A stretch of DNA of 64,000 nucleotides, from IMG/VR virus record IMGVR_UViG_3300008111_002402, positions 60,079 to 124,078 of that record. One strand, 5' to 3'. A model generated the notes under the pieces. The model was not told the DNA's origin. It searched no databases and saw only the letters and a list, made by a program, of their open reading frames with translations. The position numbers were made by a program, and so were the translations under genes. The DNA comes from a virus. This document shows positions 33,720-41,798 of this stretch, one piece after another. How positions within the stretch are numbered: the stretch's first letter is position 1; every line of letters starts with the position of its first letter.

Positions 33720-35428
33720 TACATTTTAAAACCGTTCGATGGAAAAACTTTCTCTCAACAGGGAATGCATTTACTGAAATAGAACTTAATAGACGCCCCA
33801 CAACTCTTGTTGTGGGTGAGAATGGTAGTGGCAAAAGTACGATGCTTGATGCCATTTGTTTTGCTTTGTTTGGTAAACCTTATCGTAACATTAATAAGCC
33901 ACAACTTGTCAACACCATTAATGGCAAGCATTGTTTGGTTGAGATTGAATTTTCTATTGGCGGGAAAAACTATAAAATCAATCGAGGTATCAAGCCTGGT
34001 ATTTTTGAAATCTGGGTGAATGGTACACTTCTCAATCAAGATGCTGCATCACGGGACTATCAGAAATATCTTGAAGATAACATTTTGAAATTGAATTTTA
34101 AATCATTCACACAAATTGTTATTCTGGGTTCAGCATCATTTACTCCCTTCATGCAATTGCCCGCGGCATCTCGGCGTGAGGTGATTGAAGATATTTTGGA
34201 TATCAAGATATTCACATCCATGAATATTGTGTTGAAGGATAAAATCACAGAGTTGAAGAATAAATTACATGATGTCGAAGGAAAAATTTCTGTGGCGAAG
34301 TCAAAGGCTGAAATTCAACAAGAGTATATCAAAACGTTGGAACAAGACCGTGATGCACGAATAGAAGAATTGAACGCTAAGATTCAGGAGGCACTACATG
34401 AAATTTCTGAAAAACGTATTTTATGCGATGGTATTGATGCTCGAAGAAATGATTATCTTAATAGCATTGGGGACCTATCTAGTATCACAGAAAATCTCCG
34501 AGAAGCTGTTCAACAAATCAATGAATATGAAGTAGGTTCAACAAAACTGGAAAAAGAAATTTCATTCTATCATAACAATGATACATGCCCCAAGTGTAAG
34601 CAGGGTATCGGACATGATTTCAAGAATGAAGTAATTCAAGAACATCAAGGCGAACTCTCACAGATTCATGCACACATCAATGCCATTGAGAACACTAAGA
34701 AGGAGTTGGAAGTTCGCTTAAAAGAAATTGGTAACGTCAATAAAGAAATTTCAAAGCTCACTGATGAAGTGAACACCATTAAGAATGAAATTAATTCAAG
34801 TGAACGATTCATTCAACGTCTAGAGTTGGAAAAGGCGGATGTCTCACAGAAAGTTGGAAACATTGAAGTAGAAAAAATGAAGTTGAAAGATTTGGCAAAA
34901 GACACCATGGCGATTGTCAAAGACCGATTAGAACTCAATGAACAATCTGATTATTATGACATCGCCTCAGTCTTATTGAAAGACTCAGGTATTAAAACAA
35001 AAATTATTCGTCAATATTTACCTGCGATAAATAAACTTGTGAATAAGTTCTTAACGTCTATGGACTTCTTCGTACAGTTTACTTTAGATGAGAAATTTGA
35101 TGAAGTTATTAAATCGCGCTATCGGGATGATTTTAGTTATGAAAGCTTTAGTGAAGGCGAGAAACAAAGAATTGACTTGGCGCTTCTTTTTACGTGGCGT
35201 ACAATCGCCAAGCTCAAGAATTCTGCTAGTACTAATCTCCTTATTCTTGATGAAGTATTTGATAGCAGTTTAGATACAACTGCAACCGAATATGTCATGC
35301 AACTATTAAACACGTTGGGTGATGGGACAAATGTATGGGTCATCTCTCATAAAGGCGACCAATTGTTTGATAAGTTCACGCATGTCGTGAAATTTACAAA
35401 GAAACAAAACTTTTCTGTTATTGTATAA
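33716..35428 (+). CDS. gp46: Recombination endonuclease subunit gp46 (Rad50-like)
   Basis: 570 aa (T4 gp46 is 560 aa). Walker A GENGSGKST at 34-42, Q-loop segment FTQIVILGSASFTPFM, coiled-coil arms at about 180-270 and 305-400 with the zinc hook CPKC at 291-294, ABC signature SFSEGEKQRIDLA at 477-489, Walker B NLLILDEVFD at about 507-516. With gp47 it makes an SMC-type end-resection nuclease. The full set of motifs indicates an active enzyme. Downstream gene starts after a 9-bp gap. Confidence 0.96.
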   Translation: MIHFKTVRWKNFLSTGNAFTEIELNRRPTTLVVGENGSGKSTMLDAICFALFGKPYRNINKPQLVNTINGKHCLVEIEFSIGGKNYKINRGIKPGIFEIWVNGTLLNQDAASRDYQKYLEDNILKLNFKSFTQIVILGSASFTPFMQLPAASRREVIEDILDIKIFTSMNIVLKDKITELKNKLHDVEGKISVAKSKAEIQQEYIKTLEQDRDARIEELNAKIQEALHEISEKRILCDGIDARRNDYLNSIGDLSSITENLREAVQQINEYEVGSTKLEKEISFYHNNDTCPKCKQGIGHDFKNEVIQEHQGELSQIHAHINAIENTKKELEVRLKEIGNVNKEISKLTDEVNTIKNEINSSERFIQRLELEKADVSQKVGNIEVEKMKLKDLAKDTMAIVKDRLELNEQSDYYDIASVLLKDSGIKTKIIRQYLPAINKLVNKFLTSMDFFVQFTLDEKFDEVIKSRYRDDFSYESFSEGEKQRIDLALLFTWRTIAKLKNSASTNLLILDEVFDSSLDTTATEYVMQLLNTLGDGTNVWVISHKGDQLFDKFTHVVKFTKKQNFSVIV

Positions 35429-35437
35429 CGAGGACCT

Positions 35438-35974
35438 ATGACTTTGAAACTTGAAGATTTGCAATTAATTCATTTTGCTGACCCACGTATGACCACAAAG
35501 CCCCCTGAGTTTGATTTCCAGAAGGATGGCGATATTGCAGAGGAGTTGGCAACGATACTCCATAAGCGAATGTTACAGTTGGGAGGATTAGGATTATCAG
35601 CCAATCAAGTGGGCTTACCTTATCGTGTGTTTGTTTTTGGTAATGCCGAACAGCGATATGCCTTATTCAATCCCATTGTGATTGGTGTAAGTAGAGAACA
35701 GACCACAATGGAAGAAGGATGTCTGTCATTCCCAGGATTCATGCTGACATTACAGCGCCCATCTGAAGTTACCGTGGAATATCAAGATGTGTCTGGTACA
35801 ACTCAACGCATGTCATTTAAGAATATTGCTGCCCGTGTGGTGTTACATGAATATGACCACATGGAAGGATTAAACTTCACACATCATGCATCAAACTTTA
35901 AGTTGCGTTGGGAACTAAATAAATTAAAGAAAAAGAACAAGAAACTTCAACGCAGGATGAAACATGGCAAGTAA
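35438..35974 (+). CDS. def: Peptide deformylase
   Basis: 178 aa, ATG 5 bp after GAGGACC. The three deformylase motifs are complete: GGLGLSANQ (49-57), EEGCLS (92-97, zinc Cys95) and HEYDH (137-141, two zinc His and the catalytic Glu). It removes the formyl group from nascent N-terminal methionine. Such genes are widespread in marine T4-like phages, where they are thought to speed maturation of phage or host proteins. The Lys-rich C-terminus is a common extension. Overlaps the next gene by 11 bp. Confidence 0.95.
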   Translation: MTLKLEDLQLIHFADPRMTTKPPEFDFQKDGDIAEELATILHKRMLQLGGLGLSANQVGLPYRVFVFGNAEQRYALFNPIVIGVSREQTTMEEGCLSFPGFMLTLQRPSEVTVEYQDVSGTTQRMSFKNIAARVVLHEYDHMEGLNFTHHASNFKLRWELNKLKKKNKKLQRRMKHGK

Positions 35975-36347
35975 TGATTTTGATTTTGGCTTTACATTCA
36001 CAGACGATGAATTTTCTTCATCCTCCACATCGTCAGGCACACCTCAACCTGCCATTGTTGACCCAGAATTTAAAGATGAACTTTTTCTAAAGATTCAAAA
36101 ATTAGAGCAACAAATTGAAGCTCTAACTGAAGGTGATACAAATGATTTGATTGAACAGCATAAACAATTACTAACAAAAGAAATACGTGGCAAGTTACAA
36201 GAAGTTGAACAATTGATCCTCCCGCTTCTTTACAATCTGCAAAAGAATCCTGACAAGGAATATATTCATTGGCCGAATCGTAAAGACATTATTCAAAAAC
36301 AAATTGAACGTATTCAACAGGTGACGAGACATTATGGACAAGACTGA
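35964..36347 (+). CDS. Conserved coiled-coil protein of marine T4-like phages
   Basis: 127 aa, overlapping the deformylase and clpP-like genes. The N-terminal segment FDFGFTFTDDEF is followed by a Ser-rich linker and two amphipathic helices (LFLKIQKLEQQIEALTEG..DLIEQ and LQEVEQLILPLLYNLQKNPDKEYIHWPNRKDIIQKQIERI). The motif LLYNL.KNP.KEYI.WPNR is well known among T4-like marine phages but its function is not known to me. It may be a small adaptor for the protease that follows, as the two genes overlap by 14 bp. Confidence 0.7.
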   Translation: MASNDFDFGFTFTDDEFSSSSTSSGTPQPAIVDPEFKDELFLKIQKLEQQIEALTEGDTNDLIEQHKQLLTKEIRGKLQEVEQLILPLLYNLQKNPDKEYIHWPNRKDIIQKQIERIQQVTRHYGQD

Positions 36348-36948
36348 AATTATGGCAGGTAATAACATTACCGCTTTTACCGACCGCCCTATCTCAAAGG
36401 TGCACAAATTCTATTTGTCGGGAGATATTAAATCACCCGCTGAATATGTACAATGGTTTGAAACCATTAGAAATTCAAGTGAGAACGATGTGATTGTAGT
36501 TCACATTAATAGTTATGGTGGCGACTTATTTACGGCAATTCAATTTATGCGTGTATTTGCTGAATCAAAGGCAAATGTTGTGGCATCAGTTGAAGGTGCA
36601 TGTATGAGTGCTGCTACAATCATTTTCCTTTCTGCCAAGCATTGGGAGATTAGTAATCATTCCATGTTCATGTTTCATAACTATACCAGCGCAACCATTG
36701 GCAAGGGCGGCGAAATGTATGACAACATAATTCATGAACGCAAGTGGAGTGAAAAACTTTGGCAGGATATCTACAGTGGGTTTTTAACAGCAAATGAAAT
36801 TAAATCAATTCTTGATAGCAAAGATATTTGGATGTCAGGTGAAGAGGTTTCGAAGCGGTTACAAGAAAAATTTGCACCGAAATCTCTGAGAACGCCTAAG
36901 AAAACCCCTAAAAAAGTCACGAAAACAGTAAAAACCAAGAAGAAATAA
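36334..36948 (+). CDS. ClpP-like serine protease
   Basis: 204 aa. The crotonase-like ClpP fold is recognised from FYLSGDIKSPAEYV, INSYGGDLFTAIQFM, the nucleophile Ser92 in GACMSAATIIF, His115 in FHNYTS and Asp164 in DIWMSG. The catalytic triad is complete. A basic C-terminal tail (residues 183-204, Lys/Thr-rich) is an extension not seen in bacterial ClpP. Phage ClpP-like enzymes may process head proteins or alter host proteolysis; it is not placed with the head genes here and the normal prohead protease gp21 is present, so a host-directed role is plausible. Ends the operon and is followed by a hairpin. Confidence 0.87.
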   Translation: MDKTEIMAGNNITAFTDRPISKVHKFYLSGDIKSPAEYVQWFETIRNSSENDVIVVHINSYGGDLFTAIQFMRVFAESKANVVASVEGACMSAATIIFLSAKHWEISNHSMFMFHNYTSATIGKGGEMYDNIIHERKWSEKLWQDIYSGFLTANEIKSILDSKDIWMSGEEVSKRLQEKFAPKSLRTPKKTPKKVTKTVKTKKK

Positions 36949-36952
36949 GTCT

Positions 36953-36981
36953 CGTAAGTGCTTATTTTTCAATAACTTACG
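36953..36981 (+). terminator. Hairpin at operon junction, conserved 15-nt loop in inverted orientation
   Basis: Stem CGTAAGT (36953-36959) / ACTTACG (36975-36981), 15-nt loop GCTTATTTTTCAATA, 5 bp after the clpP-like stop. The loop is the reverse complement (one mismatch) of the loops of the hairpins at 39330 and 52378. The TTGACA of the next promoter follows 8 bp downstream. It probably acts as a terminator or as a promoter-linked regulatory structure. Confidence 0.75.
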
Positions 36982-36988
36982 TCAGGGC

Positions 36989-37017
36989 TTGACAAACGGC
37001 TTATCGGGTGCTAGATT
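36989..37017 (+). promoter_or_regulatory. Host sigma70-type promoter for the VWA gene
   Basis: TTGACA (36989-36994), 17-bp spacer, TAGATT (37012-37017), 44 bp before ATG 37061. The -10 region lies within the loop of a 10-bp palindrome (36998-37035). Confidence 0.75.
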
Positions 37018-37035
37018 ACTAGTATCCGATAAGCC
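36998..37035 (+). promoter_or_regulatory. Palindrome overlapping promoter -10 (operator-like)
   Basis: GGCTTATCGG (36998-37007) and CCGATAAGCC (37026-37035) form a perfect 10-bp inverted repeat around the -10 element of the promoter at 36989. This is a suitable operator or 5-prime-UTR hairpin site. No comparable palindrome surrounds the other promoters. Confidence 0.65.
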
Positions 37036-37060
37036 TTCGTGACCTTCAAAGAGGTATACT

Positions 37061-39322
37061 ATGTCGAACGTCCTAGACAACACAAAGTCAACCCTAGGCA
37101 AGCTCCTAGCGGCAGAAAATATTCGCATCGAGCATCGGCAGGTTCGAGGCCCCAGCTTCGATGTTAAGAACCGAGTTCTGGTTCTCCCCATCTGGAAGGA
37201 AATTGACGCTGACCTGTATGACCTCATGATTGGTCATGAGGTTGGTCATGCTCTCTACACACCTACCGATGGTTGGATGGATCGGGTACAGGAGCACGGA
37301 AAGAATTTCAAGGGTATTCTTAATGTTGTTGAGGATGCTCGTATTGAAAAGCTCATGAAGCGTAAGTTTCCGGGTCTGCGGAAGCCCATGTATAATGGAT
37401 ACACCCAGCTTGTGGAGCGCGGGTTCTTCGGTGTCGGTCTGGATGATATGAAGCATCTCCCGTTTGCTGACCGTGTGAACGTGCATTTCAAGCTCGGTCC
37501 TCGCGCAGGTATTACATTTACGGATGCTGAGCAAAATCTTGTTTCTCGTATTGAGAATGCCGAGACATGGGATGAGGTGATGTCCTTGTCTGAGGAGCTG
37601 TTTGCGGCAGCGGATGGGGAGTTCAATGATATTTCCGATGACATTTTCGACAACCTCGATGCTCTGTCTGACGCCATTGACAACATGGATGAAGGCGGCG
37701 AGGGCGAGGGCACGGGCGAAGGGTATGGTGAATATTCCAGCGATACTCCAGGTAGTGGCAAGACGCTGCAGGATGTTATAGACCAGCTTCGCGCCGCAGG
37801 TAAGGATAATGCTGCCGACAAGCTGGAACGCATGTCCAAGAGCAATGCCTATCGTAGGATGATGACGGAATGGGCTGAGAATCAGGAAATGGGATCCATC
37901 ACTGACGAGGCTCTTGAGGCTAATCAGGAAAAGCTCATTGATGAGGATGCCTATCCTAATACATATATTTTCTGGCCTGAATTGAATCACAAGGATTATG
38001 TAATCCCTGCCCGTGTGGTGCATCAGCAGATGCGGTCTGAATACAAGCCGGAATATTTGGCGAAGGAGAATGACCTATACAACACCTTCATGAGCACCAA
38101 TCGTAATTACATTAAGTATTTGGTTAAGGAGTTTGAGCTAAAGCGAAATGCCAAGCAGTTCGCCAAGGCGCGTGTTAGCAAGACGGGTAAGCTGAACACG
38201 GAAAAACTTTGGCGCTATCAGATTTCAGAGGATCTGTTCCTACAGTCAACCGAAATTCCCAATGGGAAGAATCATGGAATGCTTATGGTTATTGATTTGT
38301 CAAGTTCCATGACTGAAAACATGGCAGGTACCATTGAGCAAATCATTAATCTTTCCATGTTTTGCCGAAAGGTGAATATCCCCTTCGATGTGTATGGGTT
38401 CATTGACACCTCAGCTGAAAAGGATTTCATGTTGTCGGGTATTACACGCTCTGAGAGCAAGCATCCAATTTTCGGTACGATGTATCGCACATGTCCTAAC
38501 GACAATCGTGACCGATCCATTCAAATTAACAATGTTGATTTTCGCTTGAAGCAGTTGCTCCATTATAACATGGGTGCTGCAGAATTTAACGTGTCGGTGA
38601 AAAATCTTCTTCTCTTGGCTAACGCCTATAAGCGTTCGGCAAACTATTACTATTATTCTTCAAGCTCCCACCATGTCCCCCCTTCGATGCATTTGGGTGG
38701 GACTCCATTGAACGACGCTGTTTTGGTTCTTCGCTCGCTTGCTGAGGAATTCAAGAAAAACACCCGTGTGGAAATTCTAAACACGGTACTGCTTACTGAC
38801 GGTGAAGCATCATATGGATTGGCGTTCAAGGATGGTGAGCAGATGGGTAACGCCGGTGGAATGTACCGGGGTCGGATTGTGATTGAGGATCGCAAGACAA
38901 AGAAGCAGGTCATGGTGTCGAAGTGTGGTAACATCACGTTGGCACTTCTTGAAATGTATCGGCAGCATACAGGTTCGCGGGTGGTGGGTTTCTATCTGAT
39001 GTCAGGTCGCAACTATCGCAGTCAGGTGATGGGAACCTTGACGCGAAATAATCCTGAATTCAATCAGGAAGTGTTCGATAAGCAGTATGCCGATGAATTC
39101 GCAAAGTACAAGTATTTCGGTATGAAGCTCGCCGGGTATGATGTATACTACATGGTGCCAGGTGATGAACTAGAAGTTGAAGATGTGGATATGGATACAG
39201 TCCTCAAGAGCTACAAGGATGGCTCAAAGAAGGGGTCTCTGCTCAAGGCATTTAAGAAAATGCAAAATACGAAAATGATTTCGCGTGTATTCTTAAATAG
39301 GTTCATTGAACAGATGGCGTAA
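37061..39322 (+). CDS. Zincin-like / von Willebrand factor A domain protein (CobT-like)
   Basis: 753 aa, ATG after AGAGG. Residues 40-130 contain GHEVGHALYT (HExxH at 59-63) and a following EDARIEKLMKRKFPG helix with the third ligand Glu, a zincin signature. An acidic Gly/Glu linker (EGGEGEGTGEGYGEYSS) follows, then a C-terminal vWA domain with the MIDAS motif DLSSS around residue 410 and later Thr/Asp residues (GGTPLNDAV, LLTDGEA). This architecture, paired with the AAA+ gene 39454, matches the CobT/CobS-like or MoxR/VWA systems seen in marine T4-like phages. The chelatase name is uncertain; a metal-dependent peptidase or chaperone role is at least as likely. Codon use is visibly more GC-rich than in neighbouring late genes. 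Confidence 0.8.
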   Translation: MSNVLDNTKSTLGKLLAAENIRIEHRQVRGPSFDVKNRVLVLPIWKEIDADLYDLMIGHEVGHALYTPTDGWMDRVQEHGKNFKGILNVVEDARIEKLMKRKFPGLRKPMYNGYTQLVERGFFGVGLDDMKHLPFADRVNVHFKLGPRAGITFTDAEQNLVSRIENAETWDEVMSLSEELFAAADGEFNDISDDIFDNLDALSDAIDNMDEGGEGEGTGEGYGEYSSDTPGSGKTLQDVIDQLRAAGKDNAADKLERMSKSNAYRRMMTEWAENQEMGSITDEALEANQEKLIDEDAYPNTYIFWPELNHKDYVIPARVVHQQMRSEYKPEYLAKENDLYNTFMSTNRNYIKYLVKEFELKRNAKQFAKARVSKTGKLNTEKLWRYQISEDLFLQSTEIPNGKNHGMLMVIDLSSSMTENMAGTIEQIINLSMFCRKVNIPFDVYGFIDTSAEKDFMLSGITRSESKHPIFGTMYRTCPNDNRDRSIQINNVDFRLKQLLHYNMGAAEFNVSVKNLLLLANAYKRSANYYYYSSSSHHVPPSMHLGGTPLNDAVLVLRSLAEEFKKNTRVEILNTVLLTDGEASYGLAFKDGEQMGNAGGMYRGRIVIEDRKTKKQVMVSKCGNITLALLEMYRQHTGSRVVGFYLMSGRNYRSQVMGTLTRNNPEFNQEVFDKQYADEFAKYKYFGMKLAGYDVYYMVPGDELEVEDVDMDTVLKSYKDGSKKGSLLKAFKKMQNTKMISRVFLNRFIEQMA

Positions 39323-39329
39323 TACTGTG

Positions 39330-39374
39330 AAGCCCTACGTAAGTTGTTGAAAAATAAGCACTTACGTAGGGCTT
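39330..39374 (+). terminator. Long perfect hairpin at operon junction
   Basis: Perfect 15-bp stem AAGCCCTACGTAAGT (39330-39344) / ACTTACGTAGGGCTT (39360-39374) with 15-nt loop TGTTGAAAAATAAGC, 7 bp after the preceding stop. The right arm ends in the first TT of the TTGACA of the next promoter, so structure and promoter are physically joined. It has the same loop as 52378 and the inverse of 36953. Confidence 0.85.
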
Positions 39375-39401
39375 GACAGACGAGAGAAATGGTGTTATAT
39401 T
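39373..39401 (+). promoter_or_regulatory. Host sigma70-type promoter for the AAA+ gene
   Basis: TTGACA (39373-39378), 17-bp spacer, TATATT (39396-39401), 52 bp before ATG 39454. The -35 shares bases with the right arm of the hairpin at 39330-39374. Confidence 0.8.
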
Positions 39402-39453
39402 TATAGTATAATCTGAGATGTACACTTCATCATTCAAGCACACAGGAGTAAAC

Positions 39454-40584
39454 ATGACCCGACTCATTGATGCCCTTCGCGCTACTGGTAAGACCGAGTT
39501 TTCTCGTCCTGATGTTCTCACGGTCGCCCGTGAGGTGGGTGAAAGTCCCAATGTGTTTTTGAATGACCCAGCATACAAGGTTCGGCGCGGCGTCTATGCC
39601 ATCACGCCTACAAGCACTTCAAATTATACGCCTATTCAGGCAGAGGCACCTATTGTGAGTAATGCATCTACAATGTATCTATCGCAGCCGAAGCTCAAGA
39701 TTGAGGTGGACAACCTTGTACCAAACAAGGATAGCACCTATGTACCTTTCGGGTTTCATAAGGATCTCATGACCATCCTCGCCTCCAAGCAATTCTATCC
39801 CGTGTTCATTACAGGATTGTCTGGTAATGGTAAGACCACCATGGTGGAGCAGGTGTGTGCCGCATTGAAGCGTGAGTGTATCCGTGTCAACGTCACCATT
39901 GAAACTGACGAGGATGACCTCATTGGAGGCAATACTCTTGTGGATGGCAACGTGGTGTATCGTGAAGGTCCCGTGACCATTGGGATGAAGCGCGGCGCTG
40001 TGGTCATTCTGGACGAGAGCGACCGCGGCAGTAACAAGCTGATGTGCCTACAGGCAATCCTTGAAGGAAAGCCGTATTTCAATAAAAAGACGGGCGAGAT
40101 TATTCACCCTGCCCCAGGTTTCAATATCGTGGCAACGGGTAACACCAAGGGTCAGGGTTCTGACGATGGTAAGTACATGTCCGCACAGATTCTGGACGAT
40201 GCACTCCTCGAGCGTTTCGCTGTGACCATCGAACAGGAGTATCCTAACTCCCGGGTGGAGAAGAAGATTATCATGAAGAAGATGGAGCGTGTGGAAAAGG
40301 TGGATGAGGATTTTGCCGACAAGCTGGTGGCATGGGCAGAAATCATTCGTAAGACGTTCATGGAGGGTGCTGTGGATGAACTCATCTCCACGCGGCGTCT
40401 GGAGCATATCGTGAACGCCTACGCTATGTTTGGTGACCGTCTCAAGGCAATCAATCTCTGTATTGCTCGATTCAATTCTGAGACCAAGGCGAGCTTTCTC
40501 GACCTCTATACAAAGGTGGATGCAGGTGTCACGATGACCCCAGCCGAACAGGCTGAGGGGTATCCCGATGACATTCCCTTCTAA
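39454..40584 (+). CDS. MoxR/CobS-like AAA+ ATPase
   Basis: 376 aa from ATG 39454, preceded by AGGAG; the earlier ATG (39418) lacks a ribosome site. Residues 1-60 form a winged-helix-like N-terminal domain; Walker A GLSGNGKT (121-128), then DEDDLIGGNTL, Walker B AVVILDESDRG, sensor-1 FNIVATGNTKGQGSD and a GYPDDIPF tail follow. The AAA+ core is of the MoxR/CobS type that typically powers a VWA partner, here 37061-39322. CobS of cobalt chelatase is a sub-case; in phages the pair may remodel a protein complex rather than insert a metal. GC-rich codon use as in its partner. Confidence 0.85.
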   Translation: MTRLIDALRATGKTEFSRPDVLTVAREVGESPNVFLNDPAYKVRRGVYAITPTSTSNYTPIQAEAPIVSNASTMYLSQPKLKIEVDNLVPNKDSTYVPFGFHKDLMTILASKQFYPVFITGLSGNGKTTMVEQVCAALKRECIRVNVTIETDEDDLIGGNTLVDGNVVYREGPVTIGMKRGAVVILDESDRGSNKLMCLQAILEGKPYFNKKTGEIIHPAPGFNIVATGNTKGQGSDDGKYMSAQILDDALLERFAVTIEQEYPNSRVEKKIIMKKMERVEKVDEDFADKLVAWAEIIRKTFMEGAVDELISTRRLEHIVNAYAMFGDRLKAINLCIARFNSETKASFLDLYTKVDAGVTMTPAEQAEGYPDDIPF

Positions 40585-40594
40585 TAGGTGATAT

Positions 40595-41206
40595 ATGGAA
40601 AACCCAATGGTGAATTATTCTAAAATCATCGCTGAAACAAATAGTAAAATGTATAATGTTCGGGATGAATATAAGAATAATAGTGTTGAAGAAAACATTG
40701 CCATTTGCAATAAGGAACACTTGAAGTTCTCGGTGGGGTGTATTAACATTACAGGAGAACTCAACATTGGGATGATGATTCGGTCAGCGTGTCTATTGGG
40801 TGCAGAGAATTTCTATATCTTTGGGCGTAATAAGTTTGACAGACGCAGCACAGTTGGTGCTGAGAATTATATTAACATCGTTCAATATAGTTATGACGAC
40901 CCGATACACGCCGACGCCGAAATCAATGAACGATTGGAATATATGTTGAAGTGGAACACTGTGGTGTTGTGTGAACAGGGCGGCGATGAAATTGGATCAC
41001 GAAAAATGGCGTTGAAATATTCGGAAGAAATAATAAATCCGTTGTTCGTATTCGGTTCAGAGAGTCATGGTATTCCTCCGCTAATAACTACTAATGAACA
41101 CTTTTATAAAGTGAGTATTCCTCAACGTGGAGTCCTTCGTTCGTTTAACGTGAGTGCTGCCATGAATATCATTGTGTGGGATTACATCAAGGAGATGCAT
41201 CTATGA
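40595..41206 (+). CDS. SpoU/TrmH-type RNA 2'-O-methyltransferase
   Basis: 203 aa, ATG 40595 (an in-frame ATG at 40607 is an alternative). SPOUT motifs: NIGMMIRSACLLGA (motif 1), LFVFGSESHGIP (motif 2, knot loop) and VSIPQRGVLRSFNVSAAMNIIVWDY (motif 3, SAM-binding trefoil knot). The family methylates the 2'-OH in tRNA or rRNA. All three motifs look intact, so the enzyme is probably active; substrate cannot be told. Presence in a T4-like phage suggests modification of host or phage tRNA/rRNA. Stop overlaps the next small gene. Confidence 0.88.
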   Translation: MENPMVNYSKIIAETNSKMYNVRDEYKNNSVEENIAICNKEHLKFSVGCINITGELNIGMMIRSACLLGAENFYIFGRNKFDRRSTVGAENYINIVQYSYDDPIHADAEINERLEYMLKWNTVVLCEQGGDEIGSRKMALKYSEEIINPLFVFGSESHGIPPLITTNEHFYKVSIPQRGVLRSFNVSAAMNIIVWDYIKEMHL

Positions 41207-41358
41207 TTACCGCTATCAAATTCTGGATTGCAAAAGTCCTGGCTGACATGATTATGTTCGTGGCAATTTTTGGTGTGCTTTTTCTATTTTATGCTATTAT
41301 GATGGCGTGGGTTAAATGGGACGTTTATCGGATACGGAAAACTTTGAAGAAACTATGA
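41203..41358 (+). CDS. Small single-pass membrane protein
   Basis: 51 aa from the ATG at 41203, preceded by AAGGAG (41189-41194) inside the methyltransferase gene. A hydrophobic span of about 22 residues (IMFVAIFGVLFLFYAIMMAW) is followed by a basic tail (KWDVYRIRKTLKKL); this topology predicts an N-out or N-in inner-membrane anchor with cytoplasmic Lys/Arg. No family recognised. It overlaps the following small membrane gene (ATGA at 41355). Confidence 0.6.
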   Translation: MITAIKFWIAKVLADMIMFVAIFGVLFLFYAIMMAWVKWDVYRIRKTLKKL

Positions 41359-41627
41359 AATTGACAAAACTTAAAGAAGCGGGTGTACTATTTTTAATTC
41401 AGCTCTTGAATTATTCCATATGGTGTATTAACTTTCGTGCAGTTGCCGATACACATTATCATACCGCAGCAGCCAGTGATTTTATGCTCGCGTCTATACA
41501 ATTTTTTGTGATTCGAAAAATTGCTCAGGGTCAAGATAAGTGGCATCAATGGTTAGGATATGCCTTGGGTAGTGTGGGTGGTAGTTACTTAGGTATTTGG
41601 ATTTCTGCAACATTCTTTAATGGTTAA
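41355..41627 (+). CDS. Small membrane protein
   Basis: 90 aa from ATG 41355. Two to three hydrophobic stretches: VLFLIQLLNYSIWCINF around residues 10-27, a middle MLASIQFFVI, and WLGYALGSVGGSYLGIWISATFF at the C-terminus (Gly-rich, so a glycine-zipper-like helix). Possible inner-membrane accessory protein; function unknown. Part of a chain of overlapping small genes after the methyltransferase. Confidence 0.6.
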   Translation: MKLTKLKEAGVLFLIQLLNYSIWCINFRAVADTHYHTAAASDFMLASIQFFVIRKIAQGQDKWHQWLGYALGSVGGSYLGIWISATFFNG

Positions 41628-41628
41628 T

Positions 41629-41796
41629 ATGAACTTGACAAAGGACGAACTACTTGTTATGTTAAAGAAGGCCTATTTACGAGGCATTTGGGAACATACA
41701 AACCAAAAAGTAATATCGCGTATTAATATGAAGGATCCACACCGGATGTTAAATATTCCGGATTCTGTTGTTGAAGATTTAATTGAGGAGAAATAA
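41629..41796 (+). CDS. Short basic protein (55 aa)
   Basis: 55 aa, one base after the previous stop. Helical, MNLTKDELLVMLKKAYLRGIWEHT then NMKDPHRMLNIPD and a C-terminal acidic EDLIEEK. Continuous with the operon spacing, and the next gene starts 2 bp later, so it is likely a genuine short gene. A promoter-like TTGACA/TATGTT pair lies at its very start (41635-41663), which may be coincidence. No family recognised. Confidence 0.55.
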   Translation: MNLTKDELLVMLKKAYLRGIWEHTNQKVISRINMKDPHRMLNIPDSVVEDLIEEK

Positions 41797-41798
41797 TT

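Noticed and set aside
37106-38023. Minus-strand open frame of 305 codons opposite the VWA gene
   Set aside because: The + strand gene in the same region has clear zincin and VWA motifs; the reverse translation has no coherent domain and no ribosome site.
37061-40584. Naming the pair as true cobalamin cobaltochelatase CobT/CobS
   Set aside because: Only the general AAA+-VWA architecture is supported; no CobN is present and the HExxH motif is not explained by a chelatase.
41361-41385. TTGACA near 41361 as a promoter
   Set aside because: No acceptable -10 at 16-18 bp; the hexamer arises from the codons for Leu-Thr at the start of the 90-aa membrane gene.
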